Assembly (NCBI GenBank): GCA_028875855.1
Contig: JAGWVA010000030.1
Coordinates: 1 to 46,153 of the forward strand
Source: Paracoccaceae bacterium
GTDB taxonomy: Bacteria > Pseudomonadota > Alphaproteobacteria > Rhodobacterales > Rhodobacteraceae
Reading direction: 5' to 3'
DNA: 46,153 nt
Below, piece after piece: positions 34,895 to 43,902 of the stretch. The position numbers were made by a program, and so were the translations under genes. Numbering within the stretch: position 1 is the first letter of the stretch; each line of letters opens with the position of its first letter. Below the pieces are notes generated by a model. The model was not told where the DNA came from and searched no databases. It saw nothing but the letters and a program-made list of their open reading frames with translations.

Positions 34895-36328
34895 TCAGGC
34901 AGCGCGCCGCTTTGCCGTGGCGTCGAGCGGAAAGACCTTCGCGGGGTTCAGCAACCACTTCGGATCGAAGACATCCTTCACCCGCATCTGCGCCTCAAGA
35001 TCGTCGGGCGCGAATTGCACGGCCATCAGGTCGCGCTTTTCGATGCCCACGCCATGTTCGCCCGTCAGGCAGCCGCCGACCTCGACGCACAGCTTCAGGA
35101 TATCGGCGCCGAAGGCCTCGCATTTCTGCAAGTCGCCGGGCTTGTTCGCATTGTAAAGGATCAGCGGGTGCATGTTGCCGTCGCCCGCGTGGAAGACGTT
35201 GCCCACGTCCAGCCCGTAGTCCCGGCTCATCTCGCCGATCCGGCGCAGCACGAACGGAAGGCTCGACACCGGGATCGTGCCGTCTAGGCACATGTAATCG
35301 TTGATCTGCCCCATCGCGCCGAAGGCCGACTTGCGGCCCAGCCAGATCTTCTTCGATTCGTCCTCGGACCGGCTTTCGCGCAGTTCCACCGGGTCGTGCT
35401 TCATCGCGATCTGCTTGATGAGGCCCAGCTGCTCGTCGATTTCCGCCGCCGATCCCTCGACCTCGACGATCAGGAGCGCCTCGCAATCGGGATAGCCGGC
35501 ATGGGCGAAATCCTCGGTCGCGCGGATGCAGGGGCGGTCCATGAACTCGATCGCCACCGGCAGCACGCCCGCCTTGATGATGTCGGAGACGCATTCCCCG
35601 GCGACTTCGTTCGAGTTGAAGCCGATCAGCACCGGCCGCGCGCCCTCGGGCTTGCGCAGGATGCGCAGGGTGGCTTCGGTGACCACGCCAAGCTGGCCCT
35701 CCGATCCGCAGATGACGCCCAGCAGGTCAAGCCCGCCCGCATCGAGATGCGCGCCGCCGATCTCGACCACGGTGCCGTCCATCATCACCAGCGTGACACC
35801 CAGAAGGTTGTTCGTCGTCACCCCGTATTTCAGGCAATGCGCCCCGCCCGAGTTCATCGCCACGTTGCCCGCGATGGCGCAGGCAAGCTGGCTGGAGGGA
35901 TCGGGGGCGTAGAAGAAGCCATCCGCCTCCACCGCGCCGGTGACCGACAGGTTGGTGCGCCCCGACTGCACGCGGATGAAACGGTTGGCGTAATCCGTTT
36001 CAAGCACGCGGTTCAGGCGCGAGACGCCAAGGATCACGCAATCCGCCGTCGGCAGCGCCCCCCCGGCCAGCGAGGTGCCCGAGCCGCGCGGGACGACCGG
36101 CACGCCCTCGGCATGGCAGATCTTCAGCGCGGCGGCGACTTCCTCCGTGGACCGGGGAAGGACAACGGCCAGCGGCGGGCAGCGATAGGCCGAGAGCGCG
36201 TCGCATTCATAGGCGCGCGTTTCGGCCGCATCGTCGATCACGGCATCCTCTGGCAAAACTGCCCGCAGTTTCGACACGATATCCGCCTTGCGGGAAAGGA
36301 TCGCCGCATTCGGCGCGGGCATGTCCAT
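34895..36328 (-). CDS. glcD: Glycolate oxidase catalytic FAD subunit
   Basis: A 477-residue FAD-linked oxidase (PCMH fold with C-terminal FAD-oxidase domain) converting glycolate to glyoxylate. VVPRGSGTSLAGGALPTADCVILGVSRLN, PDPSSQLACAIAGNVAMNSGGAHCLKYG and GNVFHAGDGNMHPLILYN are family hallmarks, as is GCLTGEHGVGIEKR. Three in-frame ATGs occur. The one at 36328 is preferred because GGAGG lies five bases upstream, while the one at 36346 has no ribosome site and falls inside a dyad that looks like an operator. The longer form would add six residues. First gene of glcDEF. Confidence 0.93.
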   Translation of the reverse strand: MDMPAPNAAILSRKADIVSKLRAVLPEDAVIDDAAETRAYECDALSAYRCPPLAVVLPRSTEEVAAALKICHAEGVPVVPRGSGTSLAGGALPTADCVILGVSRLNRVLETDYANRFIRVQSGRTNLSVTGAVEADGFFYAPDPSSQLACAIAGNVAMNSGGAHCLKYGVTTNNLLGVTLVMMDGTVVEIGGAHLDAGGLDLLGVICGSEGQLGVVTEATLRILRKPEGARPVLIGFNSNEVAGECVSDIIKAGVLPVAIEFMDRPCIRATEDFAHAGYPDCEALLIVEVEGSAAEIDEQLGLIKQIAMKHDPVELRESRSEDESKKIWLGRKSAFGAMGQINDYMCLDGTIPVSSLPFVLRRIGEMSRDYGLDVGNVFHAGDGNMHPLILYNANKPGDLQKCEAFGADILKLCVEVGGCLTGEHGVGIEKRDLMAVQFAPDDLEAQMRVKDVFDPKWLLNPAKVFPLDATAKRRAA

Positions 36329-36344
36329 CGTCGCCTCCATCGTC

Positions 36345-36367
36345 ATTGGTAAGAAAATATAACCAAT
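36345..36367 (-). promoter_or_regulatory. candidate operator upstream of glcD
   Basis: ATTGGT (36345-36350) and ACCAAT (36362-36367) form a perfect 6-base dyad with an 11-base AT-rich spacer, in otherwise GC-rich DNA. The half-sites match the ATTGGT/ACCAAT of GntR-family PdhR/GlcC/LldR operators, but those have three bases between. No GlcC-type gene is in the window. The remaining 107 bases up to 36474 show a short A-run and GC-rich stretches but nothing I can name. Confidence 0.4.
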
Positions 36368-36474
36368 ATCCGCAATGACGCAAGCGATCTTGCACGGAGA
36401 GCGAGAAAAAACAGGCCCTTGCCGCGAAAGCTGTCGGGGAAGGGGCGGCGGAGATCAGGGCCCCGGTCGCGGGG

Positions 36475-38562
36475 TCAGGCGCGGGTCGGGCGGCGCCCCT
36501 CGATCAGCCAGGCGGCCAGCGCCAGCAGCGCGGCAATGACAAGCACCGCCCAGCCGGGCAAGAGCGGCTCTACCCGCACATCGGTCGAGACATAGGCATT
36601 GCGCGGGGTGATCCCGACCCAGCCGCGCCCGACCGCCTGCGCGCCCGCCCGCACTTGCCGGATCTCGGGCACGCCGTCTTCCAGCCGCAGCGCACCGCCC
36701 TTGTGGGCAGCGACAAGCGGGGCAAGCTTGCTGGCGGTGGCGATGGTCTCCTCGAATTCCTTGGGCGCCGAGGGGCCGACGCCGACCACCGCCTTCAGCT
36801 TGTCCTGCACCAGCCGGTAAAGACCGATCGTCGGCGCATGGAACTGCGCGACATAGCGGCCCGGCGCAACCTCTTTCATGGGCAGCGTGACGGCCTTGCC
36901 GTCCGGCCCCGTGACGGTCACCTCCCGTTTCGCCTCGGTCAGCGAACGGCGCGTGATCGTGACCTCCTGCCCCGAGGCAGAGGCGGACAGCGCCTCCTCC
37001 TCAAGCGTGGGTTCCTTCATCATCCAGTGCGCAAGCCGCCGCAGAAGTTCGAGCTGCGGCCCGCCGCCCTCGAAATCCCGGCTCCAGAGCCAGGCCTGAT
37101 CCGAGGCCAGCACGGCGACGCGGCCCTTGGCCTCGTGCGCCAGCACAAGAAGCGGCTTGCCCTCAACGCCGGACATCACGACCTCGGACCCCGGATCGGC
37201 GGTCATGTCGATCTGGCGGAACCAGCGGCCCCAGCCGGGCTTGCCGTCCTTGCCCTTGGGCGCATAGGCCTCCAGCCCCTCGGTGACGGGATGGCGCTCG
37301 CCCAGCGTGGTGATCGCGGGCCGGAAGCCTTGTTCGATCACCCGGCTGCTTGGCTTCACCGGGATCACCGGGGCAAGCGGCGAGCGGTAAAGGCTGTCCG
37401 CCGATCCGAACTCCGGCCCCGCCTCGATCAGGACGGCGCCGCCTTTCTCGACGTATTTGCGCACGTTATCGAGGTATTCGGTCGGCAGGATGCCGCGGCG
37501 GCGGTAGCGGTCGAAGATGATGAGGTCGAACTTGTCGATCTTCTGCACGAACAGTTCGTGCGAGGGAAAGGCGATGAGCGCGAGCTGGTTCACCGGGACG
37601 CCGTCTTCCTTCTGCGGCGGGCGCAGGATGGTGAAATGGACGAGGTCCACCGAGGCGTCGGATTTCAAGAGGTTCCGCCAGACCCGTTCGCCGGCATAGG
37701 GTTCGCCCGAGACCAGCAGAACGCGCAGCCGGTCGCGCACGCCGTTGATCTGCACGACGGCGGAATTGTTGCGGTCGGTCAACTCGCCGGGCTGGGCGGG
37801 CGTCTGGAATTCCAGCACGTTCAGCCCGCCGTGGCGCAGCGTCACCGGCAGTTCCAGATCGCGGCCGACGGGCACGGAAAAGGTCTGCGCGGCGCCCCCA
37901 TCGACCGAGACGGCAACCTGCGCCTCGTGGCCGGCGGCGGGCGGCGGGTTGCCCTGATCCTCGATCCTCAGGCGAAGCTTCACCGGCTCGCCGATGATGG
38001 CGAAGGCGGGGGCGGCGGAGATCACCAGCCGCCGGTCCCAGTCCTTCGCATGCCCGGTCAGCAGCACGTTCACCGGCGCAGGCATGTCGGGGGTGGCGGC
38101 CATGTCATGCACCTGACCGTCGGTGACCAGGATCGCCCCCGCGATGCGGTCGCGCGGCACCTCGGCCATCGCGCGCTTCAGCGCCCCCATCAGCAGCGTG
38201 CCGCCGTCGCCCGCCGCATCGCCGACCGTCACCTTGCGCAGCACCGTGTTGGGCATCGCGGCCACCTGCGCCTCGACGGACTTCACCGCCGCCTCCGTCT
38301 GCGCCGCGCGGTCGGACAGGCGCTGGCTCGCGCTCTGGTCCACGGCCAGTAGGACGATGTTCGACAGGGGCGTGCGCAACTCGTGCTGCAAGGACGGGTT
38401 GGCCAGCGCGATCAGGATCACCACCAGCGTGAGCCCCCGGAGCCCCCAGCCGCTCAGCCCGCGCCACAGCGCGAGCGCCACGCCCATCAGGGCGAGACCG
38501 GCCAGCGCGGCCAGCACGGGCCAGGGCAGGAACGGATCGAAAAGGATGCCCGCGACCGTCAT
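36475..38562 (-). CDS. Large membrane protein with VWA-like and glutamine-amidotransferase-like domains
   Basis: A 695-residue protein with two N-terminal membrane helices (PWPVLAALAGLALMGVALALW; GLTLVVILIALAN) and one at the C-terminus (LPGWAVLVIAALLALAAWLIEG). Residues about 65-170 resemble a von Willebrand A-type fold (VLLAVDQSAS, GAILVTDGQVHD). Residues 280-480 resemble the GATase1-like domain found in such membrane proteins (RVLLVSGEPYAGERVWRNLLKSD...YVEKGGAVLIEAGPEF...VLASDQAWLWSRDFEGGGPQ). No catalytic Cys of a working glutaminase is seen. It overlaps the DUF4159 gene by four bases and ends the MoxR operon. Biochemical function is unknown. Confidence 0.85.
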   Translation of the reverse strand: MTVAGILFDPFLPWPVLAALAGLALMGVALALWRGLSGWGLRGLTLVVILIALANPSLQHELRTPLSNIVLLAVDQSASQRLSDRAAQTEAAVKSVEAQVAAMPNTVLRKVTVGDAAGDGGTLLMGALKRAMAEVPRDRIAGAILVTDGQVHDMAATPDMPAPVNVLLTGHAKDWDRRLVISAAPAFAIIGEPVKLRLRIEDQGNPPPAAGHEAQVAVSVDGGAAQTFSVPVGRDLELPVTLRHGGLNVLEFQTPAQPGELTDRNNSAVVQINGVRDRLRVLLVSGEPYAGERVWRNLLKSDASVDLVHFTILRPPQKEDGVPVNQLALIAFPSHELFVQKIDKFDLIIFDRYRRRGILPTEYLDNVRKYVEKGGAVLIEAGPEFGSADSLYRSPLAPVIPVKPSSRVIEQGFRPAITTLGERHPVTEGLEAYAPKGKDGKPGWGRWFRQIDMTADPGSEVVMSGVEGKPLLVLAHEAKGRVAVLASDQAWLWSRDFEGGGPQLELLRRLAHWMMKEPTLEEEALSASASGQEVTITRRSLTEAKREVTVTGPDGKAVTLPMKEVAPGRYVAQFHAPTIGLYRLVQDKLKAVVGVGPSAPKEFEETIATASKLAPLVAAHKGGALRLEDGVPEIRQVRAGAQAVGRGWVGITPRNAYVSTDVRVEPLLPGWAVLVIAALLALAAWLIEGRRPTRA

Positions 38563-41321
38563 TGCCCCAGCCTCTGCAGCAGCGCCGGCACGTGGACCTG
38601 ATCGGATTTGTAGTTCCCGGTCAGCACATACATGATGAGGTTGATGCCGAAGCGGAAGGCGATCTCGCGCTGGCGCTCTCCGGCCGCGCCGCGTCCGACC
38701 GGGTAGAGAAAGTTGCCGTTGCCATCCACCGCCCAGGCCGCCGCCCAGTCGTTACCGCCCAGCACGACGGGCGAGACGCCATCGTTGAGATCCCGAAACG
38801 GCATCCCCGCCGCCTTCACCGCGTCGGGCGGCGCGGCCTCGACCCAGAGCGGCCCGCCGTCATAGCGGCCGGGAAAGTCCTGTAGCAGATAGAAGCTGCG
38901 GGTCAGCACATGGTCGCGCGGGATCGGTTGCAGGGGCGGAATGTCAAGTCCGGCAGCGATCTCCTGCAACCGGCGCCCCGCGGGCGTGACCGAGCCGCCC
39001 GTCGCGATGTCGGCATCTCGGGTGTCGAACAGGATCATGCCGCCGGTGCGCAGGAAGTCGTTCAGCTTCGCATAGGCCTTGGCCGACGGCAGCGGCTCGT
39101 TCGCCGTGATCGGCCAGTAGAGGAAGGGGAACAGCGAGATGTCGTCCGTCTCGAGATTCACCGCCATCGGGGGATCGGGCTCTACCGAGGTGCGCGCGGT
39201 CAGGACTTCCGACAGGCCCAGAAGGCCCTCCTGCGCGATGGCGTCCACCTGCGCGTCGCCGGTCATCACATGGGCCAGCACCACGCCATGCGTCGCGCGC
39301 AGGTCGAAGGCATCGTCCGCCCGCGCGCCTTGCGGCTGCGCGACGGCCAGCGCGGCAAGGATCACCGCCACCCCGGCCCCCGCGCGCGGCCCCCTCAGCC
39401 GCCCCGACAGCAGGAGCGCGGCGAGGATATCGGCAATCAAGAGCGCGAAGGCCAGCAGAAGAAGCCAGCCCTTCAGCGGTTTTTCACGCGCGACCGCCTG
39501 CCCCTCGACCCGGATTCGGGCGGGCCATGTGGCGGGCGCAAGCGCGGTCCGTGCGCCGATCACGTTCAACGCCACGCGACGATCCCCCGCCGCATAAAGG
39601 CCGGGCGGCGTCTCCGGGCCGGGATGAAAAGCCGCAAGCGCGGCCCCCGCGATCCCCGGCATCTCGCCCGCGCCATGCGGATCGCCGAAGGCATCCAGCA
39701 GGATCTTTGCCTGCCACGTCGTGCCCTTCAGTTCGGCCGCCGTGGGGGCTTCGGGACGGGTCGTCACGGCAAGCCGGTCGAGCATCTGCACGAAAAGGCC
39801 CGACAGGGGCAGCGACGACCATTCCGCATTTGCCGAGATGTGGAACAGCACGACCTGCCCCTGCCCCAGCCGCTTGCGCGTGACGAGCGGCGTGCCATCG
39901 GCCAGGCTCGCGACGGTGCGCGCGGCCAGCGTCGGGTCGGGTTCGGCAAGGACCTGCTCGCGGACCGTCACATCATCGGGGATCGCAAGGCCGAAGAAGG
40001 GCGAGCCCTCGGGGAACGGGGCAAGCCGTTTCGGCTGACCCCAGCTCATCGCCCCGCCCACCTCGCGCCCGCCCGCGCGCAGGCGCACCGGCATCAGGGG
40101 CGCTTCGCTCGTGCGGCTCACGTCGCTTTGCGCAAGCCTCGGCCCGGCAAAGCGCAAAAGCGTGCCGCCCTTCCTGACCCAGGCCTCCAGCGCGGTTTCC
40201 TGCTCTGCGGGCAGATGCGCCACATCGGCAAGGATCACCACGTCCGGGTTGGCCATCATCAGGTCGTCGAACTTGCCCTCGATCACCTGCGCATCGGGCG
40301 TCAGGGCCTCGCGCAGATAGTGCAGCGGCGACAGAAGCTGCAGCCCCTCCTGGTTCTGCGCGCCGGCGATCAGCGCCACCTTGCGGCGCTTCAGCCGGTC
40401 GTCGGTCAGGCTCACCGCGCCGGCCGAGCGTTCCCCTTCGATGCGGAATCCGGTCACGCGGTTGCGCATCTCGGCCGGAAGGTTGAGCGACAGCTTTGCC
40501 TCGGTCGCGCCAGCGGAAAAGCGGATCGTGCCGCGCGACAGGTCCGTGGGCACGCCGTTGGGATCGGTCCCCCGCGCGATCACCTGAAGGCTGGTCGCCG
40601 GGCCCTTCTCGGGGCGGATGGCGGTCAGATCGACCGCGCCCGCGTTGAAGAGAGGCGGACGCAGGGCAAAGACCGGATGCCGGCTGGCATAGACGGTGAC
40701 GGTGCCATGCGCCTCGAGCGCGGCAAGAAGCGGCATCCGGCCCGTGTGGTCGAGGCCGTCCGACAGCCAGTAGGTGTCGAACCGGCCGGACAGGCCCTTC
40801 TCCCATCCCGCGAGCGCCTTGGGGTCGGGCGACCACGGCAGCGGCGCAAGACCCGGCAGGCGGCTTTTCCAGATGTCGGCGGACTGGAACGGCAGTCGTC
40901 CCTCGGGCAGGTTGGTCAGCGACACGACCGCGACGGGCCGACCGGCCCGCGAGGCCTCCGTCAGAACGGTGCGGGCCTGATCGATCCGCGCGGGCCAGTC
41001 GCGCGCGCTGGCCCAACTGCCGTCGAGGATGACCAGAAGCGGCCCGCTTCCCGGCCGGCGCGTGTCGGGATGCAGGACCGGCCCGGCAAAGGCCACGATC
41101 AGCCCGGCAATCGCCAGCATCCGCAGCAGCAGCAGCCACCACGGCGTCCGCTCGGTCTCGGCCTTTTCGTCGGTCAGGCCCAGAAGAAGCGCCACGCCCG
41201 GAAAACGCCGCCGGATCGGGGCGGGCGGCACGGCGCGCAGGATGAGCCACAGCACCGGCAGCGCGATCAGCCCCAGCAGAAGCCAGGGCGTCGTGAAGCC
41301 GATGGGCCCCAGCGTCCACAT
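38559..41321 (-). CDS. BatA-like membrane protein with C-terminal DUF4159 domain
   Basis: A 920-residue protein. The N-terminus MWTLGPIGFTTPWLLLGLIALPVLWLILRAVPPAP is the aerotolerance-regulator (BatA) membrane start, with a second helix at WWLLLLRMLAIAGLIVAFAGPVLHP, then a VWA-like stretch (LLVILDGSWAS). A further membrane pair lies near residue 670 (WLLLLAFALLIADILAALLL). The last 230 residues are DUF4159 (DDISLFPFLYWPI, GGMILFDTRDADIATGG). ATG 41321 overlaps the DUF58 stop codon. It belongs to the MoxR-linked group thought to help fold or insert envelope or metal proteins. The specific client is unknown. Confidence 0.88.
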   Translation of the reverse strand: MWTLGPIGFTTPWLLLGLIALPVLWLILRAVPPAPIRRRFPGVALLLGLTDEKAETERTPWWLLLLRMLAIAGLIVAFAGPVLHPDTRRPGSGPLLVILDGSWASARDWPARIDQARTVLTEASRAGRPVAVVSLTNLPEGRLPFQSADIWKSRLPGLAPLPWSPDPKALAGWEKGLSGRFDTYWLSDGLDHTGRMPLLAALEAHGTVTVYASRHPVFALRPPLFNAGAVDLTAIRPEKGPATSLQVIARGTDPNGVPTDLSRGTIRFSAGATEAKLSLNLPAEMRNRVTGFRIEGERSAGAVSLTDDRLKRRKVALIAGAQNQEGLQLLSPLHYLREALTPDAQVIEGKFDDLMMANPDVVILADVAHLPAEQETALEAWVRKGGTLLRFAGPRLAQSDVSRTSEAPLMPVRLRAGGREVGGAMSWGQPKRLAPFPEGSPFFGLAIPDDVTVREQVLAEPDPTLAARTVASLADGTPLVTRKRLGQGQVVLFHISANAEWSSLPLSGLFVQMLDRLAVTTRPEAPTAAELKGTTWQAKILLDAFGDPHGAGEMPGIAGAALAAFHPGPETPPGLYAAGDRRVALNVIGARTALAPATWPARIRVEGQAVAREKPLKGWLLLLAFALLIADILAALLLSGRLRGPRAGAGVAVILAALAVAQPQGARADDAFDLRATHGVVLAHVMTGDAQVDAIAQEGLLGLSEVLTARTSVEPDPPMAVNLETDDISLFPFLYWPITANEPLPSAKAYAKLNDFLRTGGMILFDTRDADIATGGSVTPAGRRLQEIAAGLDIPPLQPIPRDHVLTRSFYLLQDFPGRYDGGPLWVEAAPPDAVKAAGMPFRDLNDGVSPVVLGGNDWAAAWAVDGNGNFLYPVGRGAAGERQREIAFRFGINLIMYVLTGNYKSDQVHVPALLQRLGQ

Positions 41322-42208
41322 CAGCGGCGGCGCTCCAGCGCCTGATAAAGCCAAAGCAGCGCGGAAGCGGCCGGGCTGTCGGTGTGGTGGCAGAAGACCT
41401 GCCATCCGGCAGCGCGGGCAAGATCGTTGAGCAGCGCCTTGCGCTCGGCCAGCCGCTGCAGATACCGCGTGCGCAGATCGCCCGCCCGAAGCGTCTCATG
41501 GCGCAGCGCGCCCGACATGCTTTCGAAGATCGTCCGCCCGTCGAAGGGAAAGGCCTCTTCCTGCGGGTCGAGGATCTGAAGAAGCACCCCGCGCGTGCCC
41601 TGCCCCGCCGCGCGCAAAACGGCGGCTTCGATCCCCGCCGGATCGCCGAGGAAATCGGACAGGAAGACCGCCCGCCCGTGCGGCGGAAGCAACGTGGTCG
41701 CGGGGGCGGCATAGTCCGGCGCGTCGGGCGTATCTGCCGCCAGGGCCTCGGCCAGCCGGTCGGCCTGCGACAGACCCGGCCGCGGGCGCACCCGACCGTC
41801 GGCCAGCCCTACCCGCTCGCCCCCCCGGATCAAGAGCACCGTCAAAGCCAGCGCCAGAAGCCGGGCGCGGTCGGCCTTGGTCGGTCGCCCGGGATCGCCC
41901 GAGAACGCCATCGACCGGCCCGGATCGACCCAAAGCGCGACGGTCTGCGCCGCCTGCCATTCCTTTTCCCGGACGAAATGCGCGTCCGACCGGGCCGAGC
42001 GGCGCCAGTCGATCGCCCGGGCATCGTCGCCCGCATGGGCCGGGCGATACTGCCAGAACTCGTCGCCCATCCCCGCGCGGCGGCGACCATGGGCGCCCAG
42101 CATCACGGCCCGCGCGAGCCGCTCGGCCTCGGCCAGCAGCGGCGGCAGGGGGGCCGCCAGCGCCTCGGCCCGGCTGCGAAGATGGGGGGCGGTGGCGGGT
42201 TCGCTCAC
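41321..42208 (-). CDS. DUF58 domain protein of the MoxR operon
   Basis: A 295-residue protein whose core GDEFWQYRPAHAGDDARAIDWRRSARSDAHFVREKEWQAAQTVALWVDPGRSM is the diagnostic DUF58 block, followed by a VWA-like fold (AVFLSDFLGDPAGIEAA). The GTG at 42208 overlaps the MoxR stop codon (GTGA). Longer in-frame starts read antisense-like Ala/Gly/Arg sequence inside the MoxR gene. DUF58 proteins are regular partners of MoxR ATPases and probably present clients to them. Confidence 0.9.
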   Translation of the reverse strand: MSEPATAPHLRSRAEALAAPLPPLLAEAERLARAVMLGAHGRRRAGMGDEFWQYRPAHAGDDARAIDWRRSARSDAHFVREKEWQAAQTVALWVDPGRSMAFSGDPGRPTKADRARLLALALTVLLIRGGERVGLADGRVRPRPGLSQADRLAEALAADTPDAPDYAAPATTLLPPHGRAVFLSDFLGDPAGIEAAVLRAAGQGTRGVLLQILDPQEEAFPFDGRTIFESMSGALRHETLRAGDLRTRYLQRLAERKALLNDLARAAGWQVFCHHTDSPAASALLWLYQALERRR

Positions 42209-43212
42209 GCGGCGGCCTCGATCCGTGTCACCTGGGTGGCGGTGGCGTCGATCAGGTCGCCCAGGGATTCGCCCCGCGCCCGCGCCGCGAAGCTCAGCGC
42301 CATGCGGTGCGACAGGACCGGCCGCGCCAGCGCGCGCACGTCTTCGGCCGAGGGCGCAAGCCGCCCGTCCAAGAGCGCCCGCGCCCGCACCGTCAGCATC
42401 AGCGCCTGCGCTGCCCGCGGACCGGGGCCCCAGCTCACGCTGTCGGTCACGCGCGCGCTCGCCTCGGCCTCGCCCGGACGGCAAGCCCGCACGAGATCAA
42501 GGATCACATCCATCACGCCATCCCCGACCGGCATCCGGCGCAGAAGGTGCTGGGCGGCCAGCAGGTCGTCCGCGGTGAAGACCTGTTCCGCCTCAGCCTC
42601 CTCGGCCCCGGTGGTGGCCAGCAGGATCGCCCTTTCCGTGGCGCGGTCGGGATAGTCCACGTCGATCTGCACAAGGAACCGGTCAAGCTGCGCCTCGGGC
42701 AGCGGGTATGTCCCCTCCTGCTCCAGCGGGTTCTGGGTCGCCAGCACGTGGAAGGGGCGGCCAAGGGGCCGGGCCTTGCCCGCGATGGTCACCTGCCGCT
42801 CCTGCATCGCCTGCAAGAGCGCCGATTGCGTGCGGGGGCTGGCACGGTTGATCTCGTCGGCCATCAGAAGCTGGCAGAACACCGGCCCCTCGATGAAGCG
42901 GAAGGCGCGGGTGCCGTCGGGGGCCGTCTCCAGCACTTCCGAGCCAAGGATGTCGGCCGGCATCAGGTCGGGGGTGAACTGCACCCGGCTGCCCTGAAGG
43001 CCCATCACGGTGGACAGCGCCTCGACCAGACGGGTCTTGCCCAGCCCCGGCAAGCCTATCAGCAGGCCATGGCCGCCGCAGAGCAGCGCCGACAGAACCA
43101 GATCGACGACCTTTTCCTGACCGATGAACCGCCGTGTGATCGACGCGCGGGCCGCGGCGAGCTTTTCGCCAAGCCCCTCGATCTCGGCCACCAGCCGCGC
43201 CGCATCGGTCAT
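42205..43212 (-). CDS. MoxR-family AAA+ ATPase
   Basis: A 335-residue AAA+ chaperone ATPase. Walker A GLPGLGKT is at 53-60, Walker B MADE at 117-120, followed by INRASPRTQSALLQAMQE, the characteristic MoxR segment. The sensor region FHVLATQNPLEQEGTYPLPEAQLDRFL and C-terminal lid WGPGPRAAQALMLTVRARALLDGR complete it. It leads an operon with DUF58, BatA/DUF4159 and a large membrane protein, and diverges from a DUF1285 gene. By family knowledge it assists maturation of protein complexes or metal centres. The client here is not known. Confidence 0.94.
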   Translation of the reverse strand: MTDAARLVAEIEGLGEKLAAARASITRRFIGQEKVVDLVLSALLCGGHGLLIGLPGLGKTRLVEALSTVMGLQGSRVQFTPDLMPADILGSEVLETAPDGTRAFRFIEGPVFCQLLMADEINRASPRTQSALLQAMQERQVTIAGKARPLGRPFHVLATQNPLEQEGTYPLPEAQLDRFLVQIDVDYPDRATERAILLATTGAEEAEAEQVFTADDLLAAQHLLRRMPVGDGVMDVILDLVRACRPGEAEASARVTDSVSWGPGPRAAQALMLTVRARALLDGRLAPSAEDVRALARPVLSHRMALSFAARARGESLGDLIDATATQVTRIEAAA

Positions 43213-43273
43213 GACATCACTCCTACACGCGTTATATTCACCTCATTAGAGCGAAGTATCACGGCGGGCACAA

Positions 43274-43876
43274 ATGGCAAAACCCAACTCGGCGCAAATG
43301 CGCGTGACGCCCTCGGCCGAGGGGCTGGCGGCCTCTGCCGGGGTGGTTGCAAAGGGGCGGGGGCCGGCGCCGGTGCACCTGTGGAACCCGCCGTTTTGCG
43401 GCGATCTGGACATGCGCATCGCCCGCGACGGGACGTGGTTCTACCTTGGCACGCCGATCGGGCGGCCGGCGCTGGTGAAGCTCTTCTCGAACATCCTGCG
43501 CAAGGACGGGGACAGGTATTTCCTTGTCACCCCGGTCGAAAAGGTCGGCATCACCGTCGATGACGCCCCCTTCGTCGCCGTGGATTTCACGACCGAAGGG
43601 ACGGGCCGGGATCAGGTGCTGACATTCACGACCCATGTGGGCGACAGCGCCGTAGCGGGGCCCGATCACCCGATCCGCGTCATCCGCGATCCCGCGACCG
43701 GCGAACCCAGCCCCTACGTCCTGATCCGCGCCAACCTTGAAGCCCTGATCGACCGCAAGAGCTTTTACCGGCTGGTGGAACTTGGCACCGAGGAAGAGCA
43801 CGAGGGAACACGCTGGTTCGGCCTCTGGTCCTCGGGCCGGTTCTTCCCGGTGATCCCGTCCGCCGACCTGCGCTGA
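43274..43876 (+). CDS. DUF1285 family protein
   Basis: A 200-residue soluble protein recognised by LWNPPFCGDLDMRIARDGTWFYLGTPIGRPALVKLFSNILRKDGDRYFLVTPVEKVGITVDDAPFVAVDF, the conserved block of DUF1285. It is usually found beside moxR in Rhodobacterales, as here (divergent, 61-base gap). A nucleotide-sensing beta-barrel fold is known for the family but the function is not established. No signal peptide or membrane segment. A palindromic element follows the stop codon. Confidence 0.88.
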   Translation: MAKPNSAQMRVTPSAEGLAASAGVVAKGRGPAPVHLWNPPFCGDLDMRIARDGTWFYLGTPIGRPALVKLFSNILRKDGDRYFLVTPVEKVGITVDDAPFVAVDFTTEGTGRDQVLTFTTHVGDSAVAGPDHPIRVIRDPATGEPSPYVLIRANLEALIDRKSFYRLVELGTEEEHEGTRWFGLWSSGRFFPVIPSADLR

Positions 43877-43879
43877 GGT

Positions 43880-43902
43880 CCGATTTTTCGCCGAAAAATC
43901 GG
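43880..43902. repeat. 23-base palindromic element, copy 3 (convergent genes)
   Basis: Arms CCGATTTTTCG and CGAAAAATCGG flank a single C. It differs from copies 1 and 2 only at the outer and central bases. It fills the gap between two convergent genes, where it may act as a terminator in both directions. Confidence 0.75.

Noticed and set aside
36368-36474. Possible terminator or small gene between glcD and the MoxR operon end
   Set aside because: There is an A-run and a possible long-loop GGCCCT/AGGGCC pairing, but no compact stem next to a U-run and no open frame with a ribosome site.
36655-41345. Long plus-strand open frames (565 and 811 codons) opposite the MoxR operon membrane proteins
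   Set aside because: Both are complementary to clear minus-strand genes and consist of Arg/His/Gln-rich low-information sequence.
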